Notes: a model not told the origin generated them from the sequence alone. A stretch of DNA of 64,000 bases from Nemopilema nomurai (GCA_003864495.1 ML133411.1:891237-955236), one strand, 5' to 3'; shown: positions 37,636 to 49,878, counted from the first letter of the stretch. Translations and numbers: made by a program.

Positions 37636-38977
37636 TAGAATGCTATAAACCTCTGTAGAACACTGTGTAGATATTCACTCTCTGCAGAACTTGTTATTTT
37701 TCAAAAATCAGTTTTCCCCAAAACGCTCTTTCTTTTGGAAATACTTCTGAGCTCAATTTTAGGTTTAGAAAGCTGAAAATTTCATATATAGCACAGTTTT
37801 CATAGCCTATGCAACTATAGAGAGAAAATTGACCTTTGAAACTGACTTTTCCTGTGGGAGTCAAAAAATTGTTAATACGCTTTTTTGATTTTAACTTCCA
37901 ATATTTAAAGGTTAGAGGTAGGTAAATGCATTTTCTCTCTATAGTTGTACAAAGTAAGTATTTGAGTAGTGTCTCCCAAAAGATGAAGTTGTTTGACTTG
38001 ATACTTCTTGCAAAATTTGTTCCAGAGTTCAACTACAAATTTCGTGACATATTACATGAAGCATTCTACTGTTCTAATTTTTTTTTAAATGAACCTCAAT
38101 TTTCTCCCCCCACAGTTCAAATTTTGGTATAACATCTTGGTTCATTTATCATGAGGGCCACGCCACGAGGTCAGACAAGGCAATCACAGGGGCGCATCTA
38201 AGGTGGGGGGGTGTTGCGGGGGTTACAACCCCTGTCCTTTTTGGCAAGGAAGTGAATTTTGCCCTATTCCCGTGGAAATCCAATGTCTTTATGCCCAATT
38301 TCTACCACGAAACCCCTGCCCTGAAAATATCCTAGTTGCGCCCCTGAAACAGTATAAAAAGAGGCGATAGCTCGTGATATTTTCCCTCCACTTTCCGCTG
38401 AAGAGTTATGTGCTGTCGCCATTGATTAAATTCTAGTCCAGTGGCAAATGCAAAAGCATCTTATTTCCAAAAAATTGGTACAATTTCAACAGAAATTTCA
38501 ATAAAGAGGGTGGATAATGTCGAGGGAGTGGTAAGTACAACTTGCACTGTATTTGAATAGCGACATTTCTTCAACCGAGAAAGATCGAGCAAATGTTCGC
38601 GGTAGATTTTTAGATATAAAATTCAGGAGTAGTTTAGTCAAAAAAAGTAACCAAAATATGCTAGCAAATTATACACCGGGTTTTTTAAACGAGAAGTGGT
38701 TAAAATGCTGAAATTTGGCCTTCTGAGGTTGATTCTCGCAACGTGATTGGTGTATTGCCTGGAGGATTCCCAAGAAGGGGATCTCGCCAACAACCAATCA
38801 AGATTTGTCCGCTATGCTATGTTGAGCTGGGTCTAAAATAGATGGCTAAAATTTTATTAAAAGGTAAAAGTATCTAGTACTAATTGTAACACCAAAGAAC
38901 ACTTGTTTAAACATAACAAGTTGGAAAAAGGAGAGCTAATTGAAATTGTCACTGTTATAAGAGCAAGCAATTCTTAC
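37636..38977. other. Mostly unassigned; contains one small MITE
   Basis: No gene recognised. A G-rich/C-rich inverted repeat at 38187-38346 is listed separately. Some of this may be intron of the minus-strand integrase/Ulp1 gene. Confidence 0.45.
38187..38346. mobile_element. Candidate hAT MITE
   Basis: About 160 bp beginning CAGGGGCGCATCTA and ending TAGTTGCGCCCCTG. CAGGGGC termini are typical of hAT elements. The flanking octamers do not match, so the target duplication is lost or the boundary is slightly wrong. Confidence 0.55.
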
Positions 38978-39893
38978 AGGCGTTTGGAGGCAATTCCTGT
39001 TTTCGTAGAGCCTTGTCAGATGGTTGTAGGTGGACACTTGGGTCGTCATCTTCTATCAAAATCACCTGCGCTTTCGGGACAAACGACGAAGATACCTTGA
39101 ATGCATACGCCTCCCCATTATCTTCATCATTCATCTGGCTTACAATGATGCCCTCATCTTCCTTTTTAGGCTCGGTTCTGGAAACTATAGGCGAAGATTG
39201 CACATTCATTTCTGAATAACCTTTGAGGTTATGCTCAAACTGTTCCTGATTTGGCAACATGCTATCATCTTCACAGGAACCAGTCACATTAGCATTATCT
39301 GCAAAAGCAATTTCAGAATCATCATTCTCGTGATTTCTTGATTTGCTCTTTTCCTTCATGTCCCGATCTACAATCTCTTCAGCCTCATTCTCACCTTCCT
39401 CGACAGTAGGATTTGGCACCAGACTATTTGTGTTGTCTTCCGTGTTAGGCCTCATCTCAGTTTTACTTTTGGTTTTTTCTTCTTTGAAAATCCAAGGTTT
39501 TAGGTACTTTATGTTTTTTTAACTTTTTTACCATCAAGGAAGACATGCTTTGATCCAACAATCTCCGAAATTGAATACGATCCTGTCCATTTCTTGGCAA
39601 GCTTGTCTCCTTTGCGGGTGGTTTGACAAGCAGTGAACAGCAGCACCTTTTCACCAACAGAAAATGTTATGGCCTTCTTTCCATCACAGAGTCTTTTTTC
39701 TGTAGTACTTTTTTGCTTCTCTTGTGAAATCTTGATGTTTTTTTTGCAATCTCATCTTTCTTTCCTGTCATTTGTCTTGTTGACGAAGGCAACAATGGTA
39801 TCTTCTAATGGGAGCTGTATTCTCTTCTGCAAAGAGACATTGTTGTCGTTAATAGATGCAATCACTAATTTGCTTCAGCATTCAAGTGTCTAA
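38978..39893 (-). pseudogene. Gypsy-type integrase C-terminus plus acidic linker (KRBA2-like)
   Basis: Minus-strand reading gives VGEKVLLFTACQTTRKGDKL, then KKWTGSYSISEIVG and KVPKTLDFQ. This is the SH3-like C-terminal segment that follows the catalytic core in Ty3/gypsy-type integrases. An acidic low-complexity stretch (39455 down) follows and ends at a GCCT/GTAAGAA donor at 38977. Frame shifts near 39770, 39530 and 39460 are needed to read it. In KRBA2-like proteins an integrase is fused to a C-terminal Ulp1 protease; the protease exons at 34299-33163 could be the continuation. The catalytic core exons were not found between 39.9 and 41.3 kb. Confidence 0.55.
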
Positions 39894-40703
39894 TAAAGCA
39901 GAAAATTTGATGTAAATAATAATACATAATCATAGTTCATAGTTGTTTTGGAAAGTTACGCCCTCTTAGCTAAGGGTGTGACACCCCCAAACAAGCCCCA
40001 TAGAGCTTTTTGTTGTCCTGATTGGAAACAGTATTGGGTCAATAAGCTCGTCCCAATATTCAAGAAGCTTCCCTGAACGCCTTAAAGTAAATTTAAGATA
40101 TAGATTCAGAAATGAACTAATAGAGTTTATGATCCTCAAAAATAAGCATTTTACTCCAGAAAATATTTTATTGATAGAAAAACAAGTTAACATTTTAAAA
40201 CTCCACTTTAAATACCGCAAAAGCTCTATTAAGGCCCTGAGCTTTATTGTTCTTAATTTGTTCTTTAATTATTAGGGTCTAAGCAATGCGATACAATATG
40301 AACTTTTTATACCTGCGAGAGAAACTCAAACAAACAAAAAGCGTATCTTAGGGAAACCTTTGCACGCATCTGCAATCTTTACAGAGTCCATAAACGGCCT
40401 TTTAACGATTAAACCGCGATTTGAAAGAAATTAGAATTGAAAAGCGGTACCACCAACTTGTCGATGGTATATCCTCAATGACCATTGCTAAAAAGCTCAA
40501 AATAGACATTTGGAGCCTTGGAGTATTCTCAGTTTAATTGATAAGTATACTTTTGCAAATAGTTCATATTTACGTAATCTAACCTCGATGCATTCCAAAT
40601 CTACGTCAACATTTCTGAGAGGCTGACCAGTCCTATAGCATTTCATGCATCTTGAGCGCTGTGGACGAAGCATGGTGTTGAATAAATTTATTTAGAAGCT
40701 ATG

Positions 40704-41033
40704 CATTGTAGAGGAATTATATTTTGCGAGTTGCGAGTCGTCAGTTGCGAGTTTGTTTTTCATCATGTCAGTCCATTCCTTTTACCCCAAAGTATAACAG
40801 TTATACCTCATTGTGCGTAAAGAAATCCAGTTAGTGAAAATATGTTGTCCTTGGACAAATAGCGTTCTTTGCAAAAGGATATCCATTGAGCTTACACCGT
40901 TCCCTGCTCCAAGAGCTTCCCCCAGGCTGGAAACATCTTAGCAACAGCAGAAACAGACAACTTGTAGCTGACAACTCGCAACTCGCAAGTCGTAACTCGC
41001 AACTTGTAAATTATCATATCTCTACATTGTAGG
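40704..41033. mobile_element. MITE with GCGAGTT-rich inverted ends
   Basis: About 330 bp. The left end reads CATTGTAGAGGAATTATA and then repeats of TTGCGAG; the right end is an imperfect inverted copy ending ATCTCTACATTGTAG. The decamer AACTCGCAAC/GTTGCGAGTT recurs several times at both ends. The target duplication is unclear. Confidence 0.55.
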
Positions 41034-41327
41034 GGGTACACCAGATTGGAGCACCTGAAAATTTATTGGTTCAGACAATCTAACAAACGTCCAAACATAT
41101 TTTCATCGATACTGTAATCGATCGAAAAACATTTTTAATTGATAAAACTTGAAAATTTAATTGATAAATTTCGCGCCTCCCCCCCCCCCCCCCAAAATTT
41201 GGAAATTCGAAGTAAAAAGTGGTTTTTAAAGGTTGTTCTAGATCGTTGTAACGAAAGAGTACTGAAGTGAACAATGGGCTGAAACGCTTAAACGCGTTTT
41301 CAAATAGCTGAAACGTTATCTACTTAC

Positions 41328-41935
41328 AAAATATCTTAAATGCGTTGTTATTCCTTTCCATTTGTATCTGGAACAAATTTGCTCCTCGGTGTTGTTGAAT
41401 CCGCTATGGCCACCAATTGGGCTGTCATGCAATTCTTTCAAGATTTGCTCTGCCTCTTCCAAAGAACAAACGCCTTTCAGTTTTTGAAAGTGGCTCGCGA
41501 TTTTTCATTTTAAGATTTCTTGAAGTAAAGAGCATTGCCTGAAAAACAGCTCCTGCTTAATCTTCTTCGATAAAAGTTTCATAAAGTAATGTTGAAAATA
41601 ATGTGAAAACTTTCACATACGAAGAGCCTAAGGTAGTATTGTTATTCGACAATGTCAATTCATTTTATTCTGAGAAGAGAATGTACGAAATATATCATCA
41701 AAAATAGGACACAAAAGCAATGGAAATGCAATTTACCTTCGAATTCATATTTGTTTGCATATCGACACAGGACACGCTTTTCTTCATCAGAGAAGTGGTT
41801 TGGGTCAAGTACTGGGCCTGACAGTCCTTTACTTTTACCTTCATGATACACAAAGATATCGTTCATCAATTTGAAATCATTTTTGACAACTTCGTATTCT
41901 GTAGTTGTTTCTTCTAACGTCTTACCTTCCTCCAT
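41328..41935 (-). pseudogene. KRBA2/Gypsy-like integrase, N-terminal exons
   Basis: Exon 41935-41737 starts at an ATG (MEEGKTLEET) and ends at GAAG/GTAAAT. Exon 41538-41328 follows TTTTTCAG and ends at TTT/GTAAGT. The second encodes an H2C2-type zinc-binding integrase N-terminus (KELHDSPIGGHSGFN ... SRYKWKGI). The second exon has a frame change or stop near 41504 before the H2C2 block. The order on the minus strand (H2C2, integrase C-terminus at 39.9 kb, Ulp1 at 34.3 kb) fits one degraded gene of about 9 kb. Confidence 0.55.
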
Positions 41936-42839
41936 CGTTCCAGTTGCTGTTCTTTTCAGGTCGATGGACGTTCAGATAATGAAAGAAATTTTTAGAGTGG
42001 GCACATTGATGTTGCATAAAAAGCCTGCGGGGCATGGACGCATGGTTTCTTGCAACGCCTGACATCTTGTCATCACAACTGCAGCTTTACAAAAAATGGA
42101 CTGGAATGTTGACCTTTTTCCAAATGCACTTTTAATTTATAAGAATTAGTAAATTGAAACTCAGGCTTGTTGTTCTTAATTTTTTCCGAAGCATCGAGGC
42201 TGGACTGTTGTTAAGTTTGAAAAAACGAGAAAAATCCCCTAAATCCCATTTTCGAATTACACTTTTTAAGGGGGTTTAGGAACTTTGTTCAAATTTAAAG
42301 TTTGGCTGTAATTTTGCCTCAATTTGTTCTAAATTATTTCTTCGAAATGGTTGTACATACAGCCAAGAAGTTTGGCCTGTTTGACTAAAACGTATATACA
42401 AAGCTTGACCTCAAGTTATTTAATTTTTGTAACAAAAGAAAAGACGGTACAAAAGCAACTGAGTTTATGGATACGGTTCTTGTGCTTTGGCTCGTTATTC
42501 TTTGCATTCCGGTTTGGTCGGTATTGTTCAGGATGTAAGGAGCAATCTAACTAATTGTTAACAAGGCAGTGCTAACTACAAGCGGTGCTCTGATTTCCTT
42601 TATTTAGGAAACCCAAAGAGAGTACAAAATAAATGGCGCCGCTAGTTTGTGTGATATACAAGTGTGAAATATTTTGTTCGGGAAGCACTGTGTTCCATTT
42701 GTAACGCACATTGTGTCCTAACATCACACCATGATAAATCAACATGATTTGTAACACATTGCGTTTCACAATGTTACACTTTTGCAAAGGGTACCAAAAC
42801 GCATATAACACCGGAAGGGATCGTATTCTTGCAAAGACC
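41936..42839. other. No gene recognised
   Basis: Short open frames only; no repeat family named. Confidence 0.45.
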
Positions 42840-44095
42840 AGCTTTTAATTAATAAAATGATACTAGAAAATGCCAAACACAAACACCTTAGTACTGCTTG
42901 GATAGATTACAAAAAGGATTTTGACAGTGTTCCCCTTGTTTGGATTTTACCTTTGTTTGGAAACTTTTAAAGTTTCTCCTGTATTAATAAACTTAGAACA
43001 TCTATGACGCTATGGGAAGCTAACCTCGCTACCACCCACTCACACGGAATACTGAATGCTAATGGTATGCGGATAAAATGTGAAATTTTTCAGAGCGACT
43101 CTCTATCCTCTGCATGGCACTTATAGCTATGTCTTAAATTGAACGATACTAGATATGGATATAAGATTGATGATAAGAAGATAAATAATTTGTTTTATAT
43201 GGACGATCTGAAGCTATATGCCTGCAATGATGGTGAACTGGAAAAACTGTTGAAAACAGTTAAGGCAATTAGTGATGATATTTGGATGGAATTTGGCTTG
43301 GATAGGTGTGCTAAAGCAACCTTTAAGCGCGAGAAACTAGAAAGTACAAATAATGTTACACTAGACGATGACAAGGTTATCAAAGAATTAGAACAGGAAG
43401 AAACAAAAGTGTTTAGGTGTTAATGAAGGGTTCAGTTTGCAGCTCGAAGCAAGAGCGCTGATGTAGATGAAACAGCGACCCATCAGTGGTTGAGAAGCTC
43501 CGGATTGAAAGGAGAAACGGAGGGTTTTATTCTTGCCGCTCAGGACCAAAGCCTTTTCACGCAGAATTATCAGGCCAATGTTTTACATAATGGAGTGGAT
43601 AAAAGGTGCAGATTTTGCGAAAATAAGATGGAAACAGTCGATCATCTTGTCTCTGGTTGCTCAATATTGACACCAAGCGAATACAAGAATTTTCATGATA
43701 GGGTAGGTCAATATCTTCATCGGAAAATTCTTAAGTACCTACCCAGAGCTAGTTGTAGAAGGGAAAAATGCCACCATTCTCTGGGACTTTCCAATCCATA
43801 CTGATCAAACATTACAGGTAAACAGTCCAGACATTATTGTCAAGGATAAAAGCAATAACACCTTTTACTCATCGGCATGAGCGTGCCAACAGATAAGAAT
43901 GTTTCTGCGAAAGTGTTTGAGAAGTTATACAAGTACAAAGACCTAGAAATTTCAATTAGAAAGATTTGTCACCTAAAAAATAAGACCATCCTGGTAGTAG
44001 TGGCTTCCTGGACTAGATAAAAAAAGAACACTTGAATATCTGAAGGCAATTCCTGGTGAACCAGCACTCAATGAGTTCAGAAAAAAGTTTTGAAC
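42840..44095 (+). pseudogene. LINE, 3' part: reverse transcriptase to endonuclease-like C-terminus
   Basis: Reads AWIDYKKDFDSVP (RT motif A with catalytic Asp) at about 42900, YMDDLKLYA (motif C) near 43200, then a CCHC-like knuckle CRFCENKMETVDHLVSGC near 43610. A degraded tail follows, with DIIVKDKSNNT and KYKDLEISIR-like text near 43830-43960. RT, then CCHC, then a restriction-like endonuclease is the layout of early-branching LINEs (R2/NeSL type). Several stops and frame changes, for example near 42970, 43125 and 43425, show it is dead. Confidence 0.65.
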
Positions 44096-44222
44096 AGTAC
44101 TGCATACATTCTGCGAAAAGCCCTATATAATACTCTTTATAATAACTTTTATACATAAACAATACATTACTAAAATTTCACTCACCTTGGGTCGCTAATA
44201 GTGACCCAGTGATTGACCTTAA

Positions 44223-44436
44223 AGGCATTGAGTCATGGTAAATAGCGGTTTTCCATGGGCTGTTGTCTGTTTTCATGTGATAAATCGGCTTTCATGTGAT
44301 CAGACATCAACTGCTAGGTTAAAACATCATGTGTGCAGTTTGCTTGACAGCCAATCAGATTAACAGAGCTATCAGAATGACTAAGCAATTTTGGCAATTT
44401 GGGTATACGCTTTCCATTTATCATGACTCAATGCCT
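44223..44436. mobile_element. MITE with TTAA target duplication
   Basis: 214 bp with inverted ends AGGCATTGAGTCATG(G/A)TAAAT, flanked on both sides by TTAA (44219-44222 and 44437-44440). TTAA duplications are made by piggyBac and Kolobok transposases. The AGG terminus does not match the usual CCC of piggyBac, so Kolobok is at least as likely. Non-coding. Confidence 0.75.
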
Positions 44437-44779
44437 TTAAAGTAGCAATTCAAGAGAAGTTTCAATAATATTAATAAAAGTCCTGGGCAAAGTGCAAAAC
44501 TGCAACCGGCTGTGGAGTTTCGATGTGGGATAATGAGGTTACCCTTTGCTACAGCTATCTCCAGGTCACCCTTGAGCAAAGTGTACTGTCCGTTAGCTCT
44601 CCCCCGGACCAAGAAGTACCCGGTTGGCGTCTGGCTCGGGCTAGTCTGTCTAATGGGTAGGAGGGACTCTTTAGCCTTGGTTGACAACTCTCTCCTAGTG
44701 ATGGTGTCACGATAAAAACACCCAGGAAGGAAAAATTGGCTAACCAAATATCCTTTTTGCATAGAAAATAGTCAAAGAA

Positions 44780-45250
44780 CTAGCCACCAAAACCCCGCTG
44801 CGTGGGCTTAAAACCCCTTCTGTGGAAAAGGAATTGTCCCTTTAAAACTACCCCTAAACATAAAAATGATGTAATGCACTGCCAAGCACGGCCAATCTAC
44901 CACTGCATGAAACAAACAACACAACATGACAACTTCTTATTTGCCAAGCCCAAAATAGCTGACACGAAAAACTTGCTTCGTTGGCCGTTTTACTGGGGGT
45001 TAAGGGAAAATATTGTGGGTAAATTACACGGCACTCATTCTCATAGTTTGGAAATCGAGGGCGGTTTAAGCTCAAAATCGTTCGAGGGTTGTCCTGTTAA
45101 TTCTCCATCGAAGAACAGTTTACCAAAAGAAAAACATCTATGTTTTAGCTGATCAACCTTGAAGAAAGCTTAAAATTCTTCGTTTTTAGACCTTTTCGTC
45201 CTCTAACTTGATTCCTATGTTGCCCCTGAATCGGTTCCGACTCTATAGAC
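44780..45250 (-). mobile_element. Deleted copy of the Helitron family (minus orientation)
   Basis: 44780 begins CTAGCCACCAAAACCCCGCT, which is the reverse of a Helitron 3' end (GCGGGG hairpin, then CTAG, followed on that strand by T). The next 110 bp match the left arm of the 50.4 and 57 kb copies; the element then jumps to sequence equivalent to 51330-51660 there. It is an internally deleted or rearranged copy. The 5' TC end is not found. Confidence 0.7.
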
Positions 45251-45387
45251 CATTTTCCGAATTGGACCACAATGCAATGCGCGCTTGGTTTCTGCCATGT
45301 TGGTAGACCTTGGTAGCTGTGGTAGTCAAAACAAGTAGGTAATGAAACGAGCATACTGACTCAATGCCCTGCGGGGGCTGCTGCGGA

Positions 45388-45512
45388 GGAGAAAACGCGC
45401 TCCTTCAAGTGTATAATTAGGGGTATGAGATTTTTTATAATTATACACACGCTCCTTCAAGTGTATAAATAGGGGTATGAGATTTTTTATAATTATACAC
45501 GCGCTCTTTCAA
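45388..45512. repeat. Short tandem repeat with internal hairpin
   Basis: The segment CGCTCCTTCAAGTGTATAAT and following, ending TTATAATTATACACG, occurs twice in succession and starts a third time. Each unit is about 52-60 bp and folds on its GTGTATAA/TTATACAC ends. Confidence 0.7.
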
Positions 45513-45529
45513 GTGGTTTTGAGCAAAAA

Positions 45530-45752
45530 GATAGTTTCGAATGCGACGTTCGAATTATTAGTTGGCATGCTACATGCGGTCATTATAACTTTTCTATCCA
45601 ACAGGTAGTTTCGAATGCGACGTTCGAAATTTCAGGATCTAATTGTTTATACGGATTGGTGGGCTTTCTATGAGAAATGTTAATAATGGAGGAATCTGAT
45701 TGGTTTCGAATATTCGAACTCGAGCACTTTGTTTAGTATTTTGGCGGGAAAA
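45530..45752 (+). promoter_or_regulatory. Candidate promoter with paired palindromes and an E2F-type site
   Basis: The near-palindrome TTCGAATGCGACGTTCGAA, preceded by TAGT, occurs twice at about 45535-45554 and 45609-45628. Inverted CCAAT boxes (ATTGG) follow near 45657 and 45703, then TTCGAATATTCGAA, then TTTTGGCGGGAAAA at 45739-45752, which matches the E2F consensus. The combination of ATTGG with TTCGAA also occurs in the promoters at 56.6 and 61.3 kb. A donor-like CAAG/GTGATT follows near 45841, but the downstream DNA is cut by the Harbinger insertion. Function is inferred from motifs only. Confidence 0.45.
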
Positions 45753-46352
45753 TTCAAGCAATCCACCTCTTTTGGCAGTTATCCATAGCAAACAAAGACG
45801 TGCATTATACGACGAGGTCTCTCAGCGAAATTTCACAAGGTGATTTTACCTTTTTTCAACGCTATTTAATTGAATATGGATGTTTTAGATGCTTATACTT
45901 GTCTTTAATTACTTTTATTGTTTCCAACTGATTTTTTTTTAATTACTTGCAATAATTTTAAGGCATTTTTAAATTGTTTCCTACCTGAAGCGAAAAAGGC
46001 TGGTCACCACGACTCGACACTTTGAAGTGAGGTATAGGGGTGTCGAGAGACGTCGCTTCAGGTGCCTTAGGCCTAGGTTAAACGTCGCTCTTCTCATGCG
46101 CCGAACCTATTACTTGAATAAGGCGCATGAGACTGATTCGATTAAGTGCAGCAGAATTGAGTTAGAGCGGCTGATCCTGTCGCATTATGTGGCTCTGGAG
46201 CGACTTCAAATTTAACGCTGCTCTTTTCATGTGCCGAACCCAATGCATAAATTACAAATATTGTAAAATAATTAATTTTCCGCTTAAACGATGCAGTGCA
46301 TGCACAGGAATGATTTTTCGTCACTTGGCGCCAATTACAAGGCAGGAATAAA

Positions 46353-47890
46353 ATGGCATCGCGTATTCCCAAAACCGACTTCTGTTCCAAGTGTACGAAA
46401 GAGACCAAATATGTTTGCATGAATTGCAGAATTCCTATTTGTAACGTGTGCAGTTATGCAGAAGAGAATAAAGAGACTCCAGGATGGTCGTCCGGGAGAA
46501 GCGTTGGATATTGCGGCGAATGTTCCAAAGAAGAAGGTGCAGAGAACGAAATACCGGACAAAAGGGCCACGAAAACATCACCCAGGTTTGTGGTTTATGT
46601 GTAAATAATACACACTTGCTGACAATTTTGAATAAAGCAGTGTTAAAAAACATTTTGAAGAAAGCCAGAGACGTATCCAAGAATAATTTCCAATAAAATT
46701 ATTTTAAAAGGAAACGTGGCTTCAGTTCTTTGGAGTAATAAGAATATTCAACCTCAGGATCATCCAATTTTTGAGAAAATCGTAAGGATATTGCTTGGAT
46801 TTAGCTGACAAATCCATTTAAGAGTGTCATTTCTGTCTGAAACCATACCAGGTTTGAAATAACAAGCAATAATTTAAGAATATAATAAGACCTAACAAGG
46901 ATATTTCTTAAGAATATCAAGCCTGAACAAATTGAAGGTATTCTTATACCAATAAATGAGTTTATATCAGTGCCACGAAAAATAAAATTAGACTAACAGT
47001 ATATACTGGCATCAAGAATTTTTTAATGATAATTTATCTTCTTTCACTTCAGGATAAATACCGCAACCCTTCAATGTGAAAGTGATGATGAGAGTCTGGC
47101 AAGTGGAGATGAAGATGAAATGCTTAATATCTTCAAAGGCAAAAAAAGCAAAAGGAAGAAGAAGCCAGGTAGAAAAGCACAATTGCCAGAAAGTCTATTG
47201 AATGATCTGATAGACATTATTGCAAATGATGATTACTTTAAGAAAAAACTCATTTTTACAAACACAAGAAATCAAAAGAATGGGGAAATATACCAAAAAG
47301 TTCTAACAGAGTTAAAGAGCCGGTCATCGATACGAAATGAAGAATGCCCTTACACAGCTATACAACTAAGGACAAAATTCAAGAAGTCTGTGGCTGAATG
47401 CAAAAAGGCAGCTTTGTTGATAAAGACTGGAAGTGGAATTAAACGCTTCCAGGATGATCATGGGTATGGCACGTGGTTCAACCAATTGTTTGCTTTAGTA
47501 AAGACAAGAGAATCTTGTCAACCAAAGCAAGCAATTGAACCCTCTGCCATTGCTCAATCTGATGCACAATCACCTATACCTTGTGGTGCATCACCAGCTA
47601 CATCATCAGACTCACAAGAGTTATTTGTGCCGGTGCCAGCCAAAAGAAGAAAAACAAGAAAAGAAGGCCAATTCCATGATCTGATGGAAATGATGAATAA
47701 ACTTGTTGAAAAAGATCCAATGAGTGATTTTTTGGCCTTTGCTAGAGAAGAAGCAGAGAAATCCAGACAACACGAACTGAAACTTGTCCAACTTTTGATG
47801 AAGGCACAAAACCCACCACAGCAAGCTAACTATGCTAACATTCAGGGTCAACAACTTATGGACAACTTTTCTTCCTATTATCAATTTTAA
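46353..47890 (+). CDS. Harbinger Cys-rich/MADF-like DNA-binding partner, two exons
   Basis: Exon 1 (46353-46585) starts MASRIPKTDFCSKCTKETKY and carries four Cys pairs (CSKC, CMNC, CNVC, CGEC), a zinc-binding module common in cnidarian Harbinger partner proteins. The donor CCCAG/GTTTG joins in phase to exon 2 at 47053 after CACTTCAG. Exon 2 has an acidic start, a basic KKSKRKKKPGRK segment and a MADF/Myb-SANT-like trihelix region (FKKKLIFTNTRNQKNGEIYQ ... QLRTKFKKSVAECKKAALL), then a low-complexity linker and a C-terminal helix. In Harbinger elements this second protein helps transposase reach the nucleus and bind the ends. The frame is intact to TAA 47888-47890. Confidence 0.75.
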
Positions 47891-48513
47891 AGTTAACATA
47901 GTAAAATCATTAGACATATACAAATAATGATCATTTCTGAACATTAACAAGAATAACATAATTAGAAATATTTAAAAGCCTTTAGTGATTATATATCATA
48001 ATAAAGTTTCAACAAAATTTATAAAAGTTTGGAATATTCAGTACAGGTTTGGCAAGACATACATTTTTTGCTATAAAGCCCCTTATATATGAATTTGATC
48101 TTGTCAACAATCAGCTCCCTATATGCTGGACTTGTAGTTACAGTTTCTTTATTACTATATGAATGTTCTTTTTATAATTTTCCTTTTCTATTTATCAATT
48201 GGTTAGGTTTTGACATGCAGTGTCTTAATACTGTTTTACTAAGATATTTATATTTCGGGATTGCCTAAACAGTGAGTTTTGCTGGGGTTAGCATAATGAA
48301 TAATAGGTTTAATGCTTCTGATCAAATTATTGGCACAACTTATCTTCAATAGAATTGATTAAGATAAAACAGTTTAGAAGTAGAATCATGGGAAAAAAGA
48401 TATCAATAATTTCTAGCATCCATCTGGCATAATAATTTGGTTAGTCTATTGCATAGGTGTAGTAGTTTTGTTTGTTAAAAAAGTTGTTCATTGTTTGGTT
48501 TATCAATAAAGTG
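47891..48513. other. Spacer between convergent Harbinger genes
   Basis: AT-rich 3' untranslated DNA; nothing else recognised. Confidence 0.6.
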
Positions 48514-49878
48514 TTAATTAGCACTAAATGTTTCGTTGAAATTAAGGGTCTGTAGTTCTTTCTGCAGTTTTCTAGTGATTGTTGTTCTGATTTTATCTGC
48601 TTCATTCCTTCTTGGGTCAACAATCTTGTGAGAAGCTTTCATTAGCAAAACATTGCGTAGTGTTGCTCTGCCTCGCTTTTGTTGTGTTGAAGGATCAACA
48701 GACAAATCAAGCTTTGATGGAATAGTATCATTCTTTTCAATACAGAGGTTGTGGAGTACCATGCAAGAAAGTGTTGCCATTTTTGTCTGATAGAGATTTC
48801 CCTCTGATTTTTTCAACAACAATCGCCAACGCCCCTTCAACTGCCCATATGTTCCTTCAACCACCATTCTGGCACGACTCAGTCGGTAGTTGAAATATCT
48901 CTGTTCTTTGCTCAGGACAGCATTGGTGTAAGGCTTCATTAAGAATGTTTCAAATGGAAAAGCAGAATCGCCAAGTATTATTGGTGGAATGTGAACATCT
49001 TCTTCACACTGGGCAAAATTTTGGAGAACTTTTCCTTCTTTAATTGAAGACCACAGAGAAGTTGACTGTAAAATTATTGAATCATGTGAATTTTCTGGAA
49101 ATCCACAGCCTCCCCAAACAAATCGATACCTAGCATCTACCATAGACATAAGAACAATTGAATAAAAGTTTTTGAAATTATGATACTCTTTGGAAGATTC
49201 TTGTCCACCAGGGGGGCATTTAATGGGAATATGGCAGCCATCTACTGCACACCAACTGAAGGGAAACTGCCAGATTTCCTCCATGTCCAACATTTTGTTA
49301 TTAAAATCTTCTTCAGATACTGGCATGTGCGCACTGACATATTTCTTCCATAAACAGGAAACAATGGCTTCATTTACATCATGAACGATGGTTGACACTG
49401 TGCAAGGAGCAAGCCCGGCCATTTCTGCAATTGTATAAAAGTAATCGCCTCTCCCAAGGCGATATAAACATAGGCCAAGACGAAGCTCAGGTGGAATTGG
49501 TTCTTCGCACAATGTATCTCTTTCAAGCTTGTGGCGGATGCTTTCAAGGACGAAGTTAAAAGTTTCCCTTGATACTCTAAACGTTTTCTTGAAGCGGTCG
49601 TCGTCATAATTATCCCATAACAATTCCCACCATCCTTAGTTTCTCTTGAGCCTCCTGCATGATCGGGTAACGATCCTTCTTTGGTTGTGTTGGGCAAACG
49701 CGAGTGTGGCTGCGAGGCAATAAGCAATTATCATTGATTGATGTTTAAGTAATAATGCTACGCCATATTGAAGCATTTTACCACGTCTTCGATTTGCAGA
49801 AATCGTTTTTTTCAACACCAGAGCTCTGCTTATATTCCTGCCTGCAATTATTACCCGCCAAAAACCGAAACTAGACAC
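48514..49878 (-). pseudogene. PIF/Harbinger transposase (DDE_Tnp_4), one early stop
   Basis: One frame covers 49878-48514, interrupted only by TAA at 49636-49638. The part after it (49623-48514, 369 residues from a Met) has the whole catalytic domain: FRVSRETFNFVLESI leader, an HTH-like LGLCLYRLGRGDYFYTIAEM, Asp in WCAVDGCHIPIK, Asp in ILGDSAFPF, and Glu in ARMVVEGTYGQLKGRW. Upstream of the stop lies a basic N-terminus ending CRRLKRN, where related transposases read on into GWW. Translation from the internal Met could still give a catalytic protein. Ends and partner gene are preserved. Confidence 0.8.
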
